From positions 372,001-436,000 of the forward strand of contig JBANDB010000001.1 of the NCBI GenBank assembly GCA_037576215.1: a DNA stretch of 64,000 nucleotides. The letters are read 5' to 3'. Position numbers and translations under genes: made by a program. Each line of letters starts with the position of its first letter. Within the stretch, counting starts at the first letter, position 1. A model generated the notes under the pieces. That model saw only the letters and a program-made list of their open reading frames with translations, had not been told where the DNA came from and did not search any database. The DNA comes from Armillaria gallica (taxonomy: Eukaryota; Basidiomycota; Agaricomycetes; Agaricales; Physalacriaceae). This document shows positions 33,490-44,349 of this stretch, one piece after another.

Positions 33490-34560
33490 AGGATTTCCTT
33501 GCCTCCCACCAACCTGAAGAAATACCCTGACTTTGAGTACGACACGGACAAGGACCAGCCCGAGGGAGAAGTATGGTCCTCATTATAGCTATTCAACCTC
33601 TGTTTGACTGATATTCGCAACAAATAGGATGTCTCTATGCTGGATGGGGACAATGCTTCTCTGGAGGCCTTACCAGACATTGAGGATGAAGGTGCTGACG
33701 AGCTTACAAGCCAGGTGCGTCGGTATCGACTCTTGACGTGTATTTATCTAACTCTTCACTAGTCCACACAGTGGGAGGGTAATGAGGTCTACAAGGATAT
33801 CATTACGAACTACTAGGTGTGTCGTGTGCCCCCCGAATCCTAAGAGTTTCCCTCAAATCGGATCATAGGAGAAACCTATGGCGATACTACCCGCTAATGG
33901 CCTGAAGGTGTGTTCTTGCCATCGTCAATGAAAAATATGTCTAACTCTTTGAAGTGTCATTTTGGTTCATGGTGCTCACTGCTTCCTTCATGCAAAAAGC
34001 GAAGAACAGTGTAGCCCAGCCATTGTCAATATGTTCAAGAGACCACTAGTGATTTGAGATGCAGTATATAGGGCACTTCAGGCTGCAGAGGACCAAGTTA
34101 CCATGGTATAGGTCAATGAAGCTTTTGTCACAGAGAGATTGAGAGGCCCTTGCATGGTCTCAAATCATTCAATGTCGGTTATTCTTTGTTCGACTTCATC
34201 AATCTCCTCAATCCTCTCAAAGAGAATAAGAATCAGGTGAGTATGTTTCTTTAATTATTAATTGGTGCTAATTGTGTTGCAGTTCCTCAGAAAATGGGTG
34301 TCGTGTATAGCTCTCTACTTAGCCAAAGTGGGCCATTGCAAACACGGCAGGTACGAGTCCGAATTCTGAACTTTAAAGTGCAGGTACACAACATATTTTC
34401 CAGGAGATTACCGGACAGATTCCCGTACTGAGTCAGATTACCTTTCTCCAGCTTCAAGACAAAGCTTCATGTCAGAGACTCGAACCCAACCATTGCGAAG
34501 TTCACGCCAGACACAGCACTCTTAGTCCATTGCACCAAGAGGACATACAACTGTAACAAA
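33490..34560 (+). other. Exon-like remnants, unidentified
   Basis: The frames NLKKYPDFEYDTDKDQPEGE (about 33505-33570), DVSMLDGDNASLEALPDIED (from about 33628) and QWEGNEVYKDIITNY (ending at the TAG near 33816) are separated by intron-like gaps with GT-AG ends. Another protein-like piece (AFVTERLRGP, GYSLFDFINLLNPL) lies near 34120-34220. They may be one decayed gene of unknown family. Confidence 0.3.
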
Positions 34561-34564
34561 ACAA

Positions 34565-36320
34565 GTGATATTTATCTATTTAACGGTCCCGAAACGATAT
34601 TTTTTACAAAAACCCCTCAACGTTACAGGCAACGGTGGGGTGTTGACGGTGCGAGCGGTGATGCATATAGTGTCATCAGCTACCTGGGAGCTGTATCCAT
34701 CCGAACGAGTGGTCGCAGAGGGGTGGAGGTGGGGATTCCGCTGGTGGGATGTACAATACGCGGTGGGTCGGAGTCCACGACAGATCGACGGTGGTTTCAG
34801 GGTCAGATGGGGAAGCGGAAGCCACCATATGATTCCCGGTAGTCAATATTGGGGGTAGTAAGGCCATGATGCTGGTACTAGCCCTGTAGGGGGTGGTACA
34901 AGCTGTGCACGGCAGGGATTGGGACGCCCGGCGATGAGGGTCTCGGAGGTGATAATGCGCAATGGATTCATGTTCCCCCACCCAAAGATTGGGGGATATA
35001 CGAATCCAGGGTTGCTAGGGGCACACCGATGTTGGTGTTCAGCAGGGCGGGCAGTGGTGGGCGAGTGAATGGATGTATGGTCATGGCTCTGGGCACAATC
35101 GTTCTGCCCTCAATTCTTCCTTCGCCCTCAGGGTCTTGCCCTTTGTCCTGGCCCCTCCTCAACATCCCTCACCCCTTCAGCATCCCTACATCGTCGACTG
35201 TGCAGTAGAGCTTTGCCCTGACCAACAGGACAGTCCTACTTCACGATCGAATCCACTTCGGAATGCCTGTCGTACTCGTCGTCATGCTCGTCATCATCCC
35301 GTGGTTGGTTTGGTTGCACCTCCCGTCCCGAGATGACTACCGATATCAAATCAGGCGACGTATACAAGGTATTGAGGGGCCATGGATGTGGCGTGTGGTA
35401 GCGATTGAACCCGATATCGATGCGGGTGGTGGTGGTAGCTCCTGTGAGGCATAGGGCTAGCGTTCGTGGCCAAGGCGGGGCATGGGTCGTCGTCAATGGT
35501 GGTGGTGTCAGCGTAGTCATCGCCGGGGATAGCACACAATGCTGCCTCGTTCGAGGGCTTACACAGCTGGTGGAGGGGAGGATGCATGCAATCCGGGGGC
35601 CTTGGGGCTGCCGGATGCGTAGAAAGGCCTAGAAACAGAAATAAGAAACAGAAATAATATAATATGCACCTTTTGTGGGTGTACTGAAGTGTTATTGGGC
35701 GACTGGGCGAGCATCGTAGTGGTGGTGGTGGTAAAGGGCCATGAAAGAAGTGGCACAGCCACTCAATCGCTCCTCGGTTGATCGGGCCGTGGCGAGCCAA
35801 CTGGATACTCAACGCACATTCTGCAGTCTATTCACACACTCCGAAGTCCCAAATTTTAGTGGCATACATTTTTTGATAAATATTCCATACAACAAGTAAG
35901 AAAAAGAAGCTGTCTGCCAGTTTATTTAGCACTATCAATACAATATTCTGAAAGAGAACTGTCTATAAAAGGGTATTTATTTGGTTGTGTTGAATTCTAA
36001 GGTAAAACTTAAAATTAAGGGTCCTGGGTCAAAATGTTGCTCATAAGAACGAATCCTCGTTTCACTCAGACTCGTAATCTCTTGGTTTTCGTCTTCGGTT
36101 CACATCTTAGGGAGGAATACATACACGAACAGGATGAGAGTGTAAGTGCATAGTCGGGTTCATAACTGCCACCGAGCAAACTTTCTCCCCTTGTCCAGCC
36201 AGAGCTGATCTATATTTTCATTGCATATGTTTACGATGCCTAAGGCACAATTTTTGTTTCCTAAGCAATTGTATCATTCGTCGGAAAATCTGGCATGAAA
36301 CTGTCGTGTGACGTCAAGGT
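34565..36320. other. Low-complexity stretch without a recognised gene
   Basis: 35230-35760 contains many GTG/CAC-type triplets that open long proline- or threonine-rich frames on both strands. A broken minus-strand frame at 34676-35165 (ALLNTNIGVPLATLDSYIPQ) reads partly like protein but cannot be assigned. Confidence 0.35.
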
Positions 36321-37021
36321 AGATGTATTTCAAATGCAGATCGAGCATCGTTGCTGGATCTCACACAGGACTCGGATCTGCCACATCCCACGATGGCTCA
36401 CCACTTCATGGGACACTAGCAGTAAGCAAAGACTATTTCTTAGCAGGTCAGGAAGGCGGGTTCATTGAAAGCTGGCTCAATTGTAAAGGACACATTATGG
36501 CTATCTATTGGTGGAAAGAATATGTTGTTGAGTCATTGAAGTTAAATGCCTATAACGAACCGATACGGCGATATCCAAGATTCGTACACAATCAGTTAAT
36601 CTGATCGATTCAATTGATGCTCGATCAGGGACCAGGACCGACTCGACGGCCGAATCTTGAGTACTATGTAGGATAACTCGCCATGTCAGGGCTGTGGGCC
36701 CGGCCATTCCTTCAAATTGGGACCTTGTGCCGGTAACAATATCAACACCAACACCGACAACACGCCATGGGTCACATCGGTAGAGCAAGGCTTTTCTGCT
36801 TTACCGAGTCTGAGCCAATAACGAGTGTCAAAATCAAGTCGAAGTAACTAGTAGCACTACAGGCCTTCAAGTATTACAGCTGTTCGCTAATGGATCTAAG
36901 TAAGAAAGCGTGACTAAAAACACCTTGCACACTAAATCATGACCCAGTGCGCACTGCACACACAGTGATGTGATACTAGATAAATAGAATCCCTATTTAA
37001 TAGTGCGCAGCAACCTGGGTC

Positions 37022-37541
37022 CTACATTTCCTGGGAGCAGGAGGGGCAATATCCGCTGATGTTTGGGGCTGTCATAAATATCAGCGTGAAAGAGCAGGAA
37101 AGTCGTAAGAGGTGTCGTACAATACTGCTCAGGATAGCGAAGACTGTGAAACGGGAGTTAATTTGAAGAGCAAAGGGTTTAGAGCTACTCAGTAGCCAAT
37201 GCAGACATACTATTGCCAACAGGTCTGCAGGCAAGTCGGCGGTTTGCAGCTCTTGGGGTGAAAGAGACTTAAACTTGCAGTTCGAGTCCTCACATCGAAC
37301 CTTGAGAAGATATCAAATGCCAAACATAAGAGGAATCATGGACCAGGATGGTCGTAGCATTTATCGTACAATTTCTTCAGGCTGAGTTACCGACGGTTAG
37401 TAAATGCGGGTACTTCAACAGATCAATAACATACAAGGTTGACAGTATGGCCGCATCCAAGGTAGACATTCCTGACACTGCACAGGAATGAGCAAAGTAG
37501 TTGGAACGGTGAATAATTGCTCACTGGCGACGACGGCACAT
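37022..37541 (-). pseudogene. Small cysteine-rich protein, copy 3, frameshifted
   Basis: The six-exon layout is preserved: MCRRRHVRNVYLGCGHTVN from ATG 37541, then PEEI, VRCEDSNCKF, and at the end YLRYPEQYS plus NISGYCPSCSQEM with TAG at 37022. In exon 4 there is one extra A (TTTAAGTC against TTCAGTC in copy 2), which shifts the frame just before the FHP motif. All splice sites are still good, so the break is young, or is a sequence error. This is the only one of seven copies whose frame is broken. Confidence 0.7.
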
Positions 37542-39589
37542 CATGTATATATGGACGGAAAGAAGATAAGGATGTGGTGCGAGATTGAGATATGGTCGGG
37601 AAGATAGAGCCTGAGGATAGTGTAGACGGTACGCGTTTTATGAACCACTGAGGCACATTTGAGGCTGTAATAATAATAATTTGTCAAAGAAAGGAATTCA
37701 CTAAAGGAGTCGATCTAGGTTCACTACTCGATTTTAGTACAAACTTGTGAGCCACCAGTGAGAGCAACCATTGGCCACTGGTTTGAATACGGACTCCGAG
37801 GAGTTACAGAGTCCTACTCGCGGGACCTGTCTTTCCGACTCATTCAGTGTCTCCCCGATAAGATCGCGCTTATCTGGCGCTTATGATTCAGGTTGCAGCC
37901 GCAGGGATGTAGTTGCCAAAGCTTAGAACGGAGGGTACTGAGCTATGACCTGTACAGGAAAACTGGAAAACTGGATTTATTGGCCACCTCTGCTGATACA
38001 GCTCAGGTAAATAAGTGCAGAGATACGATCGCAGACAAACTCGGACCGGTCGGATCGATCTGTTTTAGACCTTCCCCCACTCGCGTCTTTCGTAGTAAGA
38101 GCTGCCACAGGAACAATCCACGAGATTTTGGTTAGGTTTGGTCCCGTAGCAGGTTGGACATATGCAAATAGCGCCCTGTAGTACGGACGTCGTTACGTTT
38201 CTTTTAAGGAGACACGACGACTAATAAAATTTCCTTCCTTCCTTCCTTGAAACGCAACAGCCTTTGCTACAGCCTATCAGCCTTGCATCTATTTCTTGTC
38301 TGTCTTGTCTACGGTTTCCTAGGTTGCACCCCAATGTTTCTGCCAGGTACTTTTCTGCCGTCACGTTTCCTGTTCTGTTTTTCTATTCGTCTTCAACTGT
38401 ATTCAACGGTTTCTATCCTGTTAGGCGGAGCACTTTTCATACCATAGACATGGAAATGCGAGGCTGCAGCTGCGAACGCCGAGGCATGATGTCCTTGGGA
38501 TCTCAGACTATATCGCGATTATGACATCCTGCCTTCCACTAGATCATTTGTAATTGTGACAGGGAAAAGAATTCAATTCTGTTGATAATATTCAAAGTTA
38601 GGCTTAGTTCGCAGCGCGTCAAGGACCGAAACCCAGAGATGGGCGCGTTATGGCTAGAAAGGATGGTGGAATCCAGCGAGTTTTCGAGAAATGACCTGAG
38701 TGGTCCGACTTACTTATCAGGGAAGGTAGAATAGTCCTTCTGGGGCAAGATGCGAGGCAACTGCAAATATATGGATACAGTAAGCCGGCATCTACTATGG
38801 GGTGGTAGAAACGAACTGACACTCGACGTTGGTGTAGGGCTACCTAGCGATGATCGAGGACAAGGCCGAGGTCACGCACCGAACCGGCGGATACCCAACC
38901 GTAATATCAGTAATACACCCATCAGTCCCTGCTTGTGATCAAAGCTTAGACGAAAATACTTGACCTCAGATGACATCAAATGTTTCCGATAGGATATACC
39001 GTTACGATTCGTAGTTCCGCCAATGATATTTTGGGATAACAATGGTCCCACTCGTAACAGACAAAGCCAAAACATTAGCCGAGGAAAAACCTCGACGAGT
39101 AGATAGACAAGTAATATCTTCCGGTAAGCCATCTGTATATTTAGTCATCATCCTCGAGGCTGACAAGCATTGTAGTAGGTCCTAAAACCTGCAGAGTTTG
39201 ATTCTGCTTCTTACCTTCATTCTCGATTGAGCGCTGTGTTCCTGACCTAACGGAAAATACCAGAAAAATCAAAGAAGGAATCGGGAAAAGGTGGCCGAGG
39301 AGTACGCGGGGAGGGTTGACGTTAACACGCGGGATGACAAGCTAGAAGGAAGGAAGGGAAACTTAATAGAACGTGTGTCGAGGCATGAACAATGTGTAAG
39401 CCTGCGATACGCAAGCATGGAAAGCCTAACTATAGGGTACCTACTACTATCAATAGCTACCAATAGAGTACATAAAGTCTCGAACTCGGTAACGGGAACT
39501 TACTGTTTACCAGCTGTATTCAGCAAGGAACCGGAACAAGTCCAGCGAAAAGTCAACATTCAACGATGTCGAGGAATTTCTACCCACCA

Positions 39590-40035
39590 ACCTACCCCTT
39601 TATCCTTAACGACGTGTAGACGGTGGTGTTACGGTTCTGGAAACGTTATGTAAGAGGAGGACGTGAATGTAATCAGCAAGGACATACCATAGCAGCCATC
39701 CTAGCCACCGCCTTTAAATCCAACCATTCGTCAAGGCTCTCCCTGATAGCCTCATTAATACTTCCCATCAATGCATCCATGTCGATATGTTCCACCTTTG
39801 AATCGACGTCGTCAAAACGCGAGTCCAGATTGCAAAATTTACCCTTAATATCCTTGTTGCTCTCCTCTATACTCTCCAGACTTGTTTCTATTCTCTCTAT
39901 GCGCGTAACGGGGGGTGCACGATGAAGTCGGTGACTTTCCTTTAGTTGTCGTGCGGTCGAGGCGCGCACCATAAAGGCATAGATTCCAAAGGTGTCAGCG
40001 GGGTGCATAGGAGGATAGAAATGATAAATCGCCAC
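39590..40035 (-). pseudogene. Small coiled-coil protein family, copy D, truncated
   Basis: Exon 1 (40035-39688) is open for 116 codons: MAIYHFYPPMHPADTFGIYAF, then a scrambled stretch where compensating indels replace residues seen in copy A, then NLDSRFDDVDSKVEHIDMDA. Intron 1 is intact and exon 2 starts at 39636 (NRNTTVYTS) but stops after 13 codons, where homology to copy A ends. Exon 3 is missing. It is divergent from the GST pseudogene at 41748, as copy A is from the intact GST. Confidence 0.65.
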
Positions 40036-41747
40036 TAGGTTGCTTGTTATAGAGGGGAAGCAAGAGGAGAAACATACGCCGAGAATTTCACATTTTCGCT
40101 TGGGGTCACTGAGTGAGGTTTCGACTCACCGCTTTAGATGGCATACGATTTTCCTATACTTGCTACATAGGCACAGCATATATCGAATACACCTTCCGAT
40201 TGCACATATTCCAACGAAAGTCGGATCCCCTCCCGGACGACATGCCTGTATCCTTGTACGTAGCGTCAATTAAGGGAATAATTCTAACAGGGCAAAAAAA
40301 AACATACCGAGTGTATGAATATAGCACCATTCAGGTACTGGACTCTCCGAAATCTCGTTTAGCCTTCAAAGCTTCTCGCCCGCTGCTGCGCCGCACAGCC
40401 TGAGATCCGATCGTGGCGGCAGATGGATGCAGATAAGTAACTTGGCATGCCATTCACGATGGCAGTCCATATCTTCGCAGATAAGATCCCAGTAGGTAGC
40501 GCTTGGAGAAGACAGAGTCTCTACCCCTTCCCTTTCGTAAGTCGAGTAGTCAGGGAATGGAGATATTAATGTACAGAGCTCCGTCTCAGCACGACAGTAG
40601 TCGCGTGCCTCCAAACAGAATAGTAACAAGAGAAGTCGATCGATACTCCGAGTGCCGTAGAAACATTGATGCGGTAAATATCCTAGCGATGATAACCCTT
40701 ATGAGGATCAGTTAGTGCGCATACATGGCAGAAATATTGACACGGGCGCACTAAAATCGATACGGTTCTGGCTACGACCTGAATAGATCAACAACCGGAG
40801 CTGACCACGATTTTGCTCTACCTGTGGTGATGTTCAAGTATCAGTGGCTAAGATGTAGCATAGAGAGAGAAGCGTACCAGACTGTAAGACCCCGTCCACA
40901 TATGTTGGAACCGCTCCGATAGAGTCCTGCACTGCACTGGCCTGTCATGGACTGCAGTATCAACGAACTGAGATCCCGATTGAGTGTGCGAGTCCCTGTG
41001 GCGACTATGAAGACGCATATATGCAGATAAATTCGCATGGACGCACCAGTGCCAAACTATACAAAGAACCAGACATTCGGATAGCTGCATAGATTCTAAT
41101 TTCATGTCTCTGGTGACTGGAATTATCGCCTGAGGACTGTAAACAAAAAAATAGCGCATCTCGCTATGCTACGTTCCTTCACAGAAATATCTGCTTGTAT
41201 CGACGCGCCAGAAGAAGAAAATAGCATCGCAACGTCCTTGAGAACTGTGCTTGGTGATGGCAGTCCTGTCCTGGTCGCGTCGTTGTGAGTGTCAGGGTGT
41301 TGATGTTGGTATTGTTGATGGTGGACGTGTTTCGGCAAACACCGACGCAGCCACATCTTTGCTTCGTTCCATCACTATCACTCCTCGGCTCTACTTCATC
41401 TTTTTGCACCTCTGGATTATATGTCGTAGTCCAAGAATCTCGTAAGCTTATTTTCATTGTATGTCTATTCGATCTTACGCGTTTCCTTCAGTGAACAGAA
41501 GAGGAGTCAGCCATTACACCTTGCGTATCATTTGAATAAGAAAATCCCACCCATTTCTCCTTCGCGGCATGGGACGGCGTGGACGTGGATTTAAATACGA
41601 GGCCGCCAAGAAGCATACAATCGTATTAACTTCGTAGAAAAACCAAAGACTGCCTGCTGATGATCATGCCAGCTGCTTGGTAAGCCTCTCCGGAGCTATT
41701 GTTCGTATTTAACTCAAGCTGTATGGAAGTATCTTCACAGTGTCAGC

Positions 41748-42514
41748 ACGATTACTCTGTATGACCTTCCAACTAAGACAACCCCAGGGACTATGATGAC
41801 TTGGCGGGCTAGGTACGCGGACATCTTAACGGTGCGCCATGAAACTAACCAGTCAATGGTAGGTATGCTTCAAACCTCAAAAATCTGTCTTACCAGGTTG
41901 TCGACGTCGAGGCTCTCACCAAAAAGATTAGCGCTGCAGCCACTAGCACGAAGCCCGATGGCGTTTCCCCCTTCTACACCATCCCCATCATCCAAGACGA
42001 CTCTACCGGCACCGTCGTCTCCGACTCGGCTGCCATAGCAGCCTACCTCGACAAAACGTACCCTTCCTCCAGGCCTGTACTCATACCCACCGGGACGAAA
42101 GTTCTCCGGCTCGCCTTCTCCGGTGCAGTAATCGACACTTTCGCTCCTTTCCGCCCGTTCTTCACCCATAAGATAACAATAAAGATGAACGATGCGACGG
42201 CGGCGTATTGCATGAGAGTGAGAATGGGTGGGGTTGCCAAGGTGGATGCGGCGGAGGGCGAGGAGCGAGAGAAGCTGTGGGCAAAAGCGAAAGATAACCT
42301 CGGGAAGATGAACAAGTAGTTCGAAGGCAATGAGGGCGATCTTGTTATGGGGAACAAACCGTCTTATGCAGATACGGCGAGTTGCGCGTTTTTGCAGTCC
42401 ACGAGGACGATGCTTGGGGAGGAGAGTGAGGAGTGGAAAGACGTTGCCTCTTGGAACGACGGGCGGTGGGGAACGTACCTGGAGAGTTTCAAGCCTTATG
42501 AGAAACTGTTGTAG
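41748..42514 (+). pseudogene. Glutathione S-transferase pseudogene
   Basis: This is a paralogue of the GST at 2979-3757 with the same intron (41813-41862, 50 nt). Defects are: start ATG changed to ACG at 41748; a 15-nt in-frame deletion between GACGT repeats that removes the ELPDV segment; and TGG to TAG at 42317-42319. The frame otherwise continues to the natural TAG at 42512-42514. The lost start and the nonsense codon are each one transition or, for TGG to TAG, a G-to-A change. Confidence 0.85.
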
Positions 42515-42832
42515 AACAGACCTTCGAATCACCACTGCTCAGCCAGCCATGCTGTGACATTTTACTGGATTTTGCCTGTGATGAGATGTCGTCGTTCGGA
42601 CCTCGGCACCCTTTGAGGGTGAGGGTTGGCGTTGTGGTACAGACGTACGACGTCGGGCATGTCTTTTCCCCGCGAAGTCATTTGAACGCTGCCTTCAGTA
42701 ACAATTCGATCTGTCTATAAACCGTTAGTACCCGCCAAAGCGCTCCAGAGAATGGACCCAAGCCCCCTTCTCTCGCGGGAATTCTCTCTTTTTGCTATGC
42801 CATGGAGATTGGGTCCTATATTGGTGCTGAGG

Positions 42833-42925
42833 GCTCTGTGGCGCAGTCGTTTATTCATCACTGTGCAATGACGGACCTCAGTTCGAACCTGAGAGGGAAC
42901 ATGGCTTGATCCATATCTTTTTATC
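42833..42925 (+). repeat. tRNA-like SINE head or tRNA-derived relic
   Basis: GGCTCTGTGGCGCAGTCG resembles the acceptor/D-arm and A box of a tRNA (Trp-like). The stem CTCAG, loop TTCGAAC, stem CTGAG (about 42880-42896) is a perfect T arm with a B box. The anticodon arm is not recognisable, so it is not a working tRNA. A T-rich run follows. A related T-arm segment lies near 57497-57515. Confidence 0.5.
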
Positions 42926-43327
42926 ACAAATTCGATCTGAGACTCAAGATCTGAATGTAATTTTCAACATATGTCGTGACACTGGCTGTGATATTCAGGG
43001 TGAATAACAGCTGAAAATTGAATGGGTTATACTAGTCTTATCTCAAACTTTGTTGTTGGTACCGAGATGATCGTAGATATGATAAATTGAAGACCGATGT
43101 TCACTGTAGACTAAAATAATCTATAATTACTCATAGCGATTGACTGTGGTACGTACAGGAACGGCTTACACTATTGTCGACAGCATAAGTGACAGCAAAC
43201 ACGACAGGCTCCGCAAGATTAGATCTGAAGGTGTTAGTGAGCAAAAATTATTTCCTCAATCTCTACACCTTATCAAGGGCCCAGTTGCAAAGACTCAGAC
43301 CATGCCATGTGCATATTCTGTTGGGAA

Positions 43328-43500
43328 TAGACGTCGGCAGGCACAATGAACGTGACGGATATGGCTCGAATGAACGTATATTCGTTGTCAGATACGTATG
43401 TGGTGGTGGTACGAAGCCAAGAAGCGGTAGTGATCGATACGAAAATCAAAATAATGTAAAACAAAAGACGGCTACGCCGTCGGCCCAGTGGCTGTGAAAC
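43328..43500. repeat. 182-bp dispersed repeat, copy 2
   Basis: Inverted match of 16221-16402. On the plus strand it contains the perfect hairpin GACGGC-TAC-GCCGTC at about 43469-43483. Confidence 0.65.
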
Positions 43501-43684
43501 CACATATTCCAGGTATGATAAGCTCGCCTCTATAAGATTTCGGTACGTACGATTCGATACTCGATCGATTGCCGATCAGGGGCTTGCGTCGCTCAAGTCG
43601 AAATGATTGTCCTCGGTACAAGTACTCATTTCAACATGTAAATAATGAAGAACATGCTAGGATATTTATTTAGTAATTGTGTCC

Positions 43685-44183
43685 TTAGTACTTCATGTAC
43701 TGAGAGCAGGAGGGGCAATATCCGTCAATGTGGGGGGCTATCATATATATTAGCGTGAATAAAAGACAGGAAAGTCACAAGACATACAGTACTGTTCCGG
43801 ATAGCGAAGGCTTGAGACTGTATGTTAGAAGGAAGGCGATTTGGGCGAGCTAGTATATACTTACTATTGCCAACAGGTCTGCAGACAACCTGGTGCCTTG
43901 CAGCTCGCAGGGTGGAAGAGACTCATCTTGCAGTTAGACTGCTCGCATCGAACCTAGGAGAGGTGTTAAATGCTAAGATAGAGATGGGCAATATTTCTCA
44001 TACAATTCGTTCCGGCTAAATTAACGACGATTAGTAAAGATGGGTACATCAGAGTGTCAAGGCATACGAGGTTGACAGCATGTCCGCATCGGAGGTAGAC
44101 ATTCCTGACACTTTACAGAAGAGATGAGCCAAGACTGGAGCAATGCAGTGATGGGGATATACTCACTGGCGACGACGGCACAT
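43685..44183 (-). CDS. Small cysteine-rich putative zinc-binding protein, copy 4
   Basis: Six exons give 78 residues from ATG 44183 to TAA 43687-43685. Blocks in order are MCRRRHVRNVYLRCGHAVN, PERI, VRCEQSNCKMSLFHPASCK, TCWQY, LRYPEQYS and HIDGYCPSCSQYMKY. All family Cys/His positions are kept. Introns have little resemblance to those of other copies except near the splice sites. It lies 1.2 kb right of the GST pseudogene. Confidence 0.8.
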
Positions 44184-44349
44184 TATGTAGATGGAGCGAA
44201 GGGATGGAACGTAAGGCTAGAAGTCGCTAAGATGGAGGACATCAGACATGTTACTCTCTTTATATACCAACGACGATGGTCCACTGATTCGAGGGCAGTA
44301 GAGATCGCAAACGAAAAATTTTATGACCATAGTAAACTGTGTTAAAAGC

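Larger units (their letters stand above)
36330..41300. repeat. Duplicated block B (paralogue of block A)
   Basis: This is the uninterrupted version of the block that spans about 17.6-23.1 and 29.2-32.8 kb. It keeps more CG sites than block A. It carries a cysteine-rich gene copy (37022-37541), coiled-coil copy D, and the segment that leads into the GST pseudogene. Confidence 0.7.

Noticed and set aside
34676..35812. Several proline/threonine/histidine-rich frames on both strands
   Set aside because: Driven by GTG/CAC triplet composition; frames compete on both strands and none has a motif.
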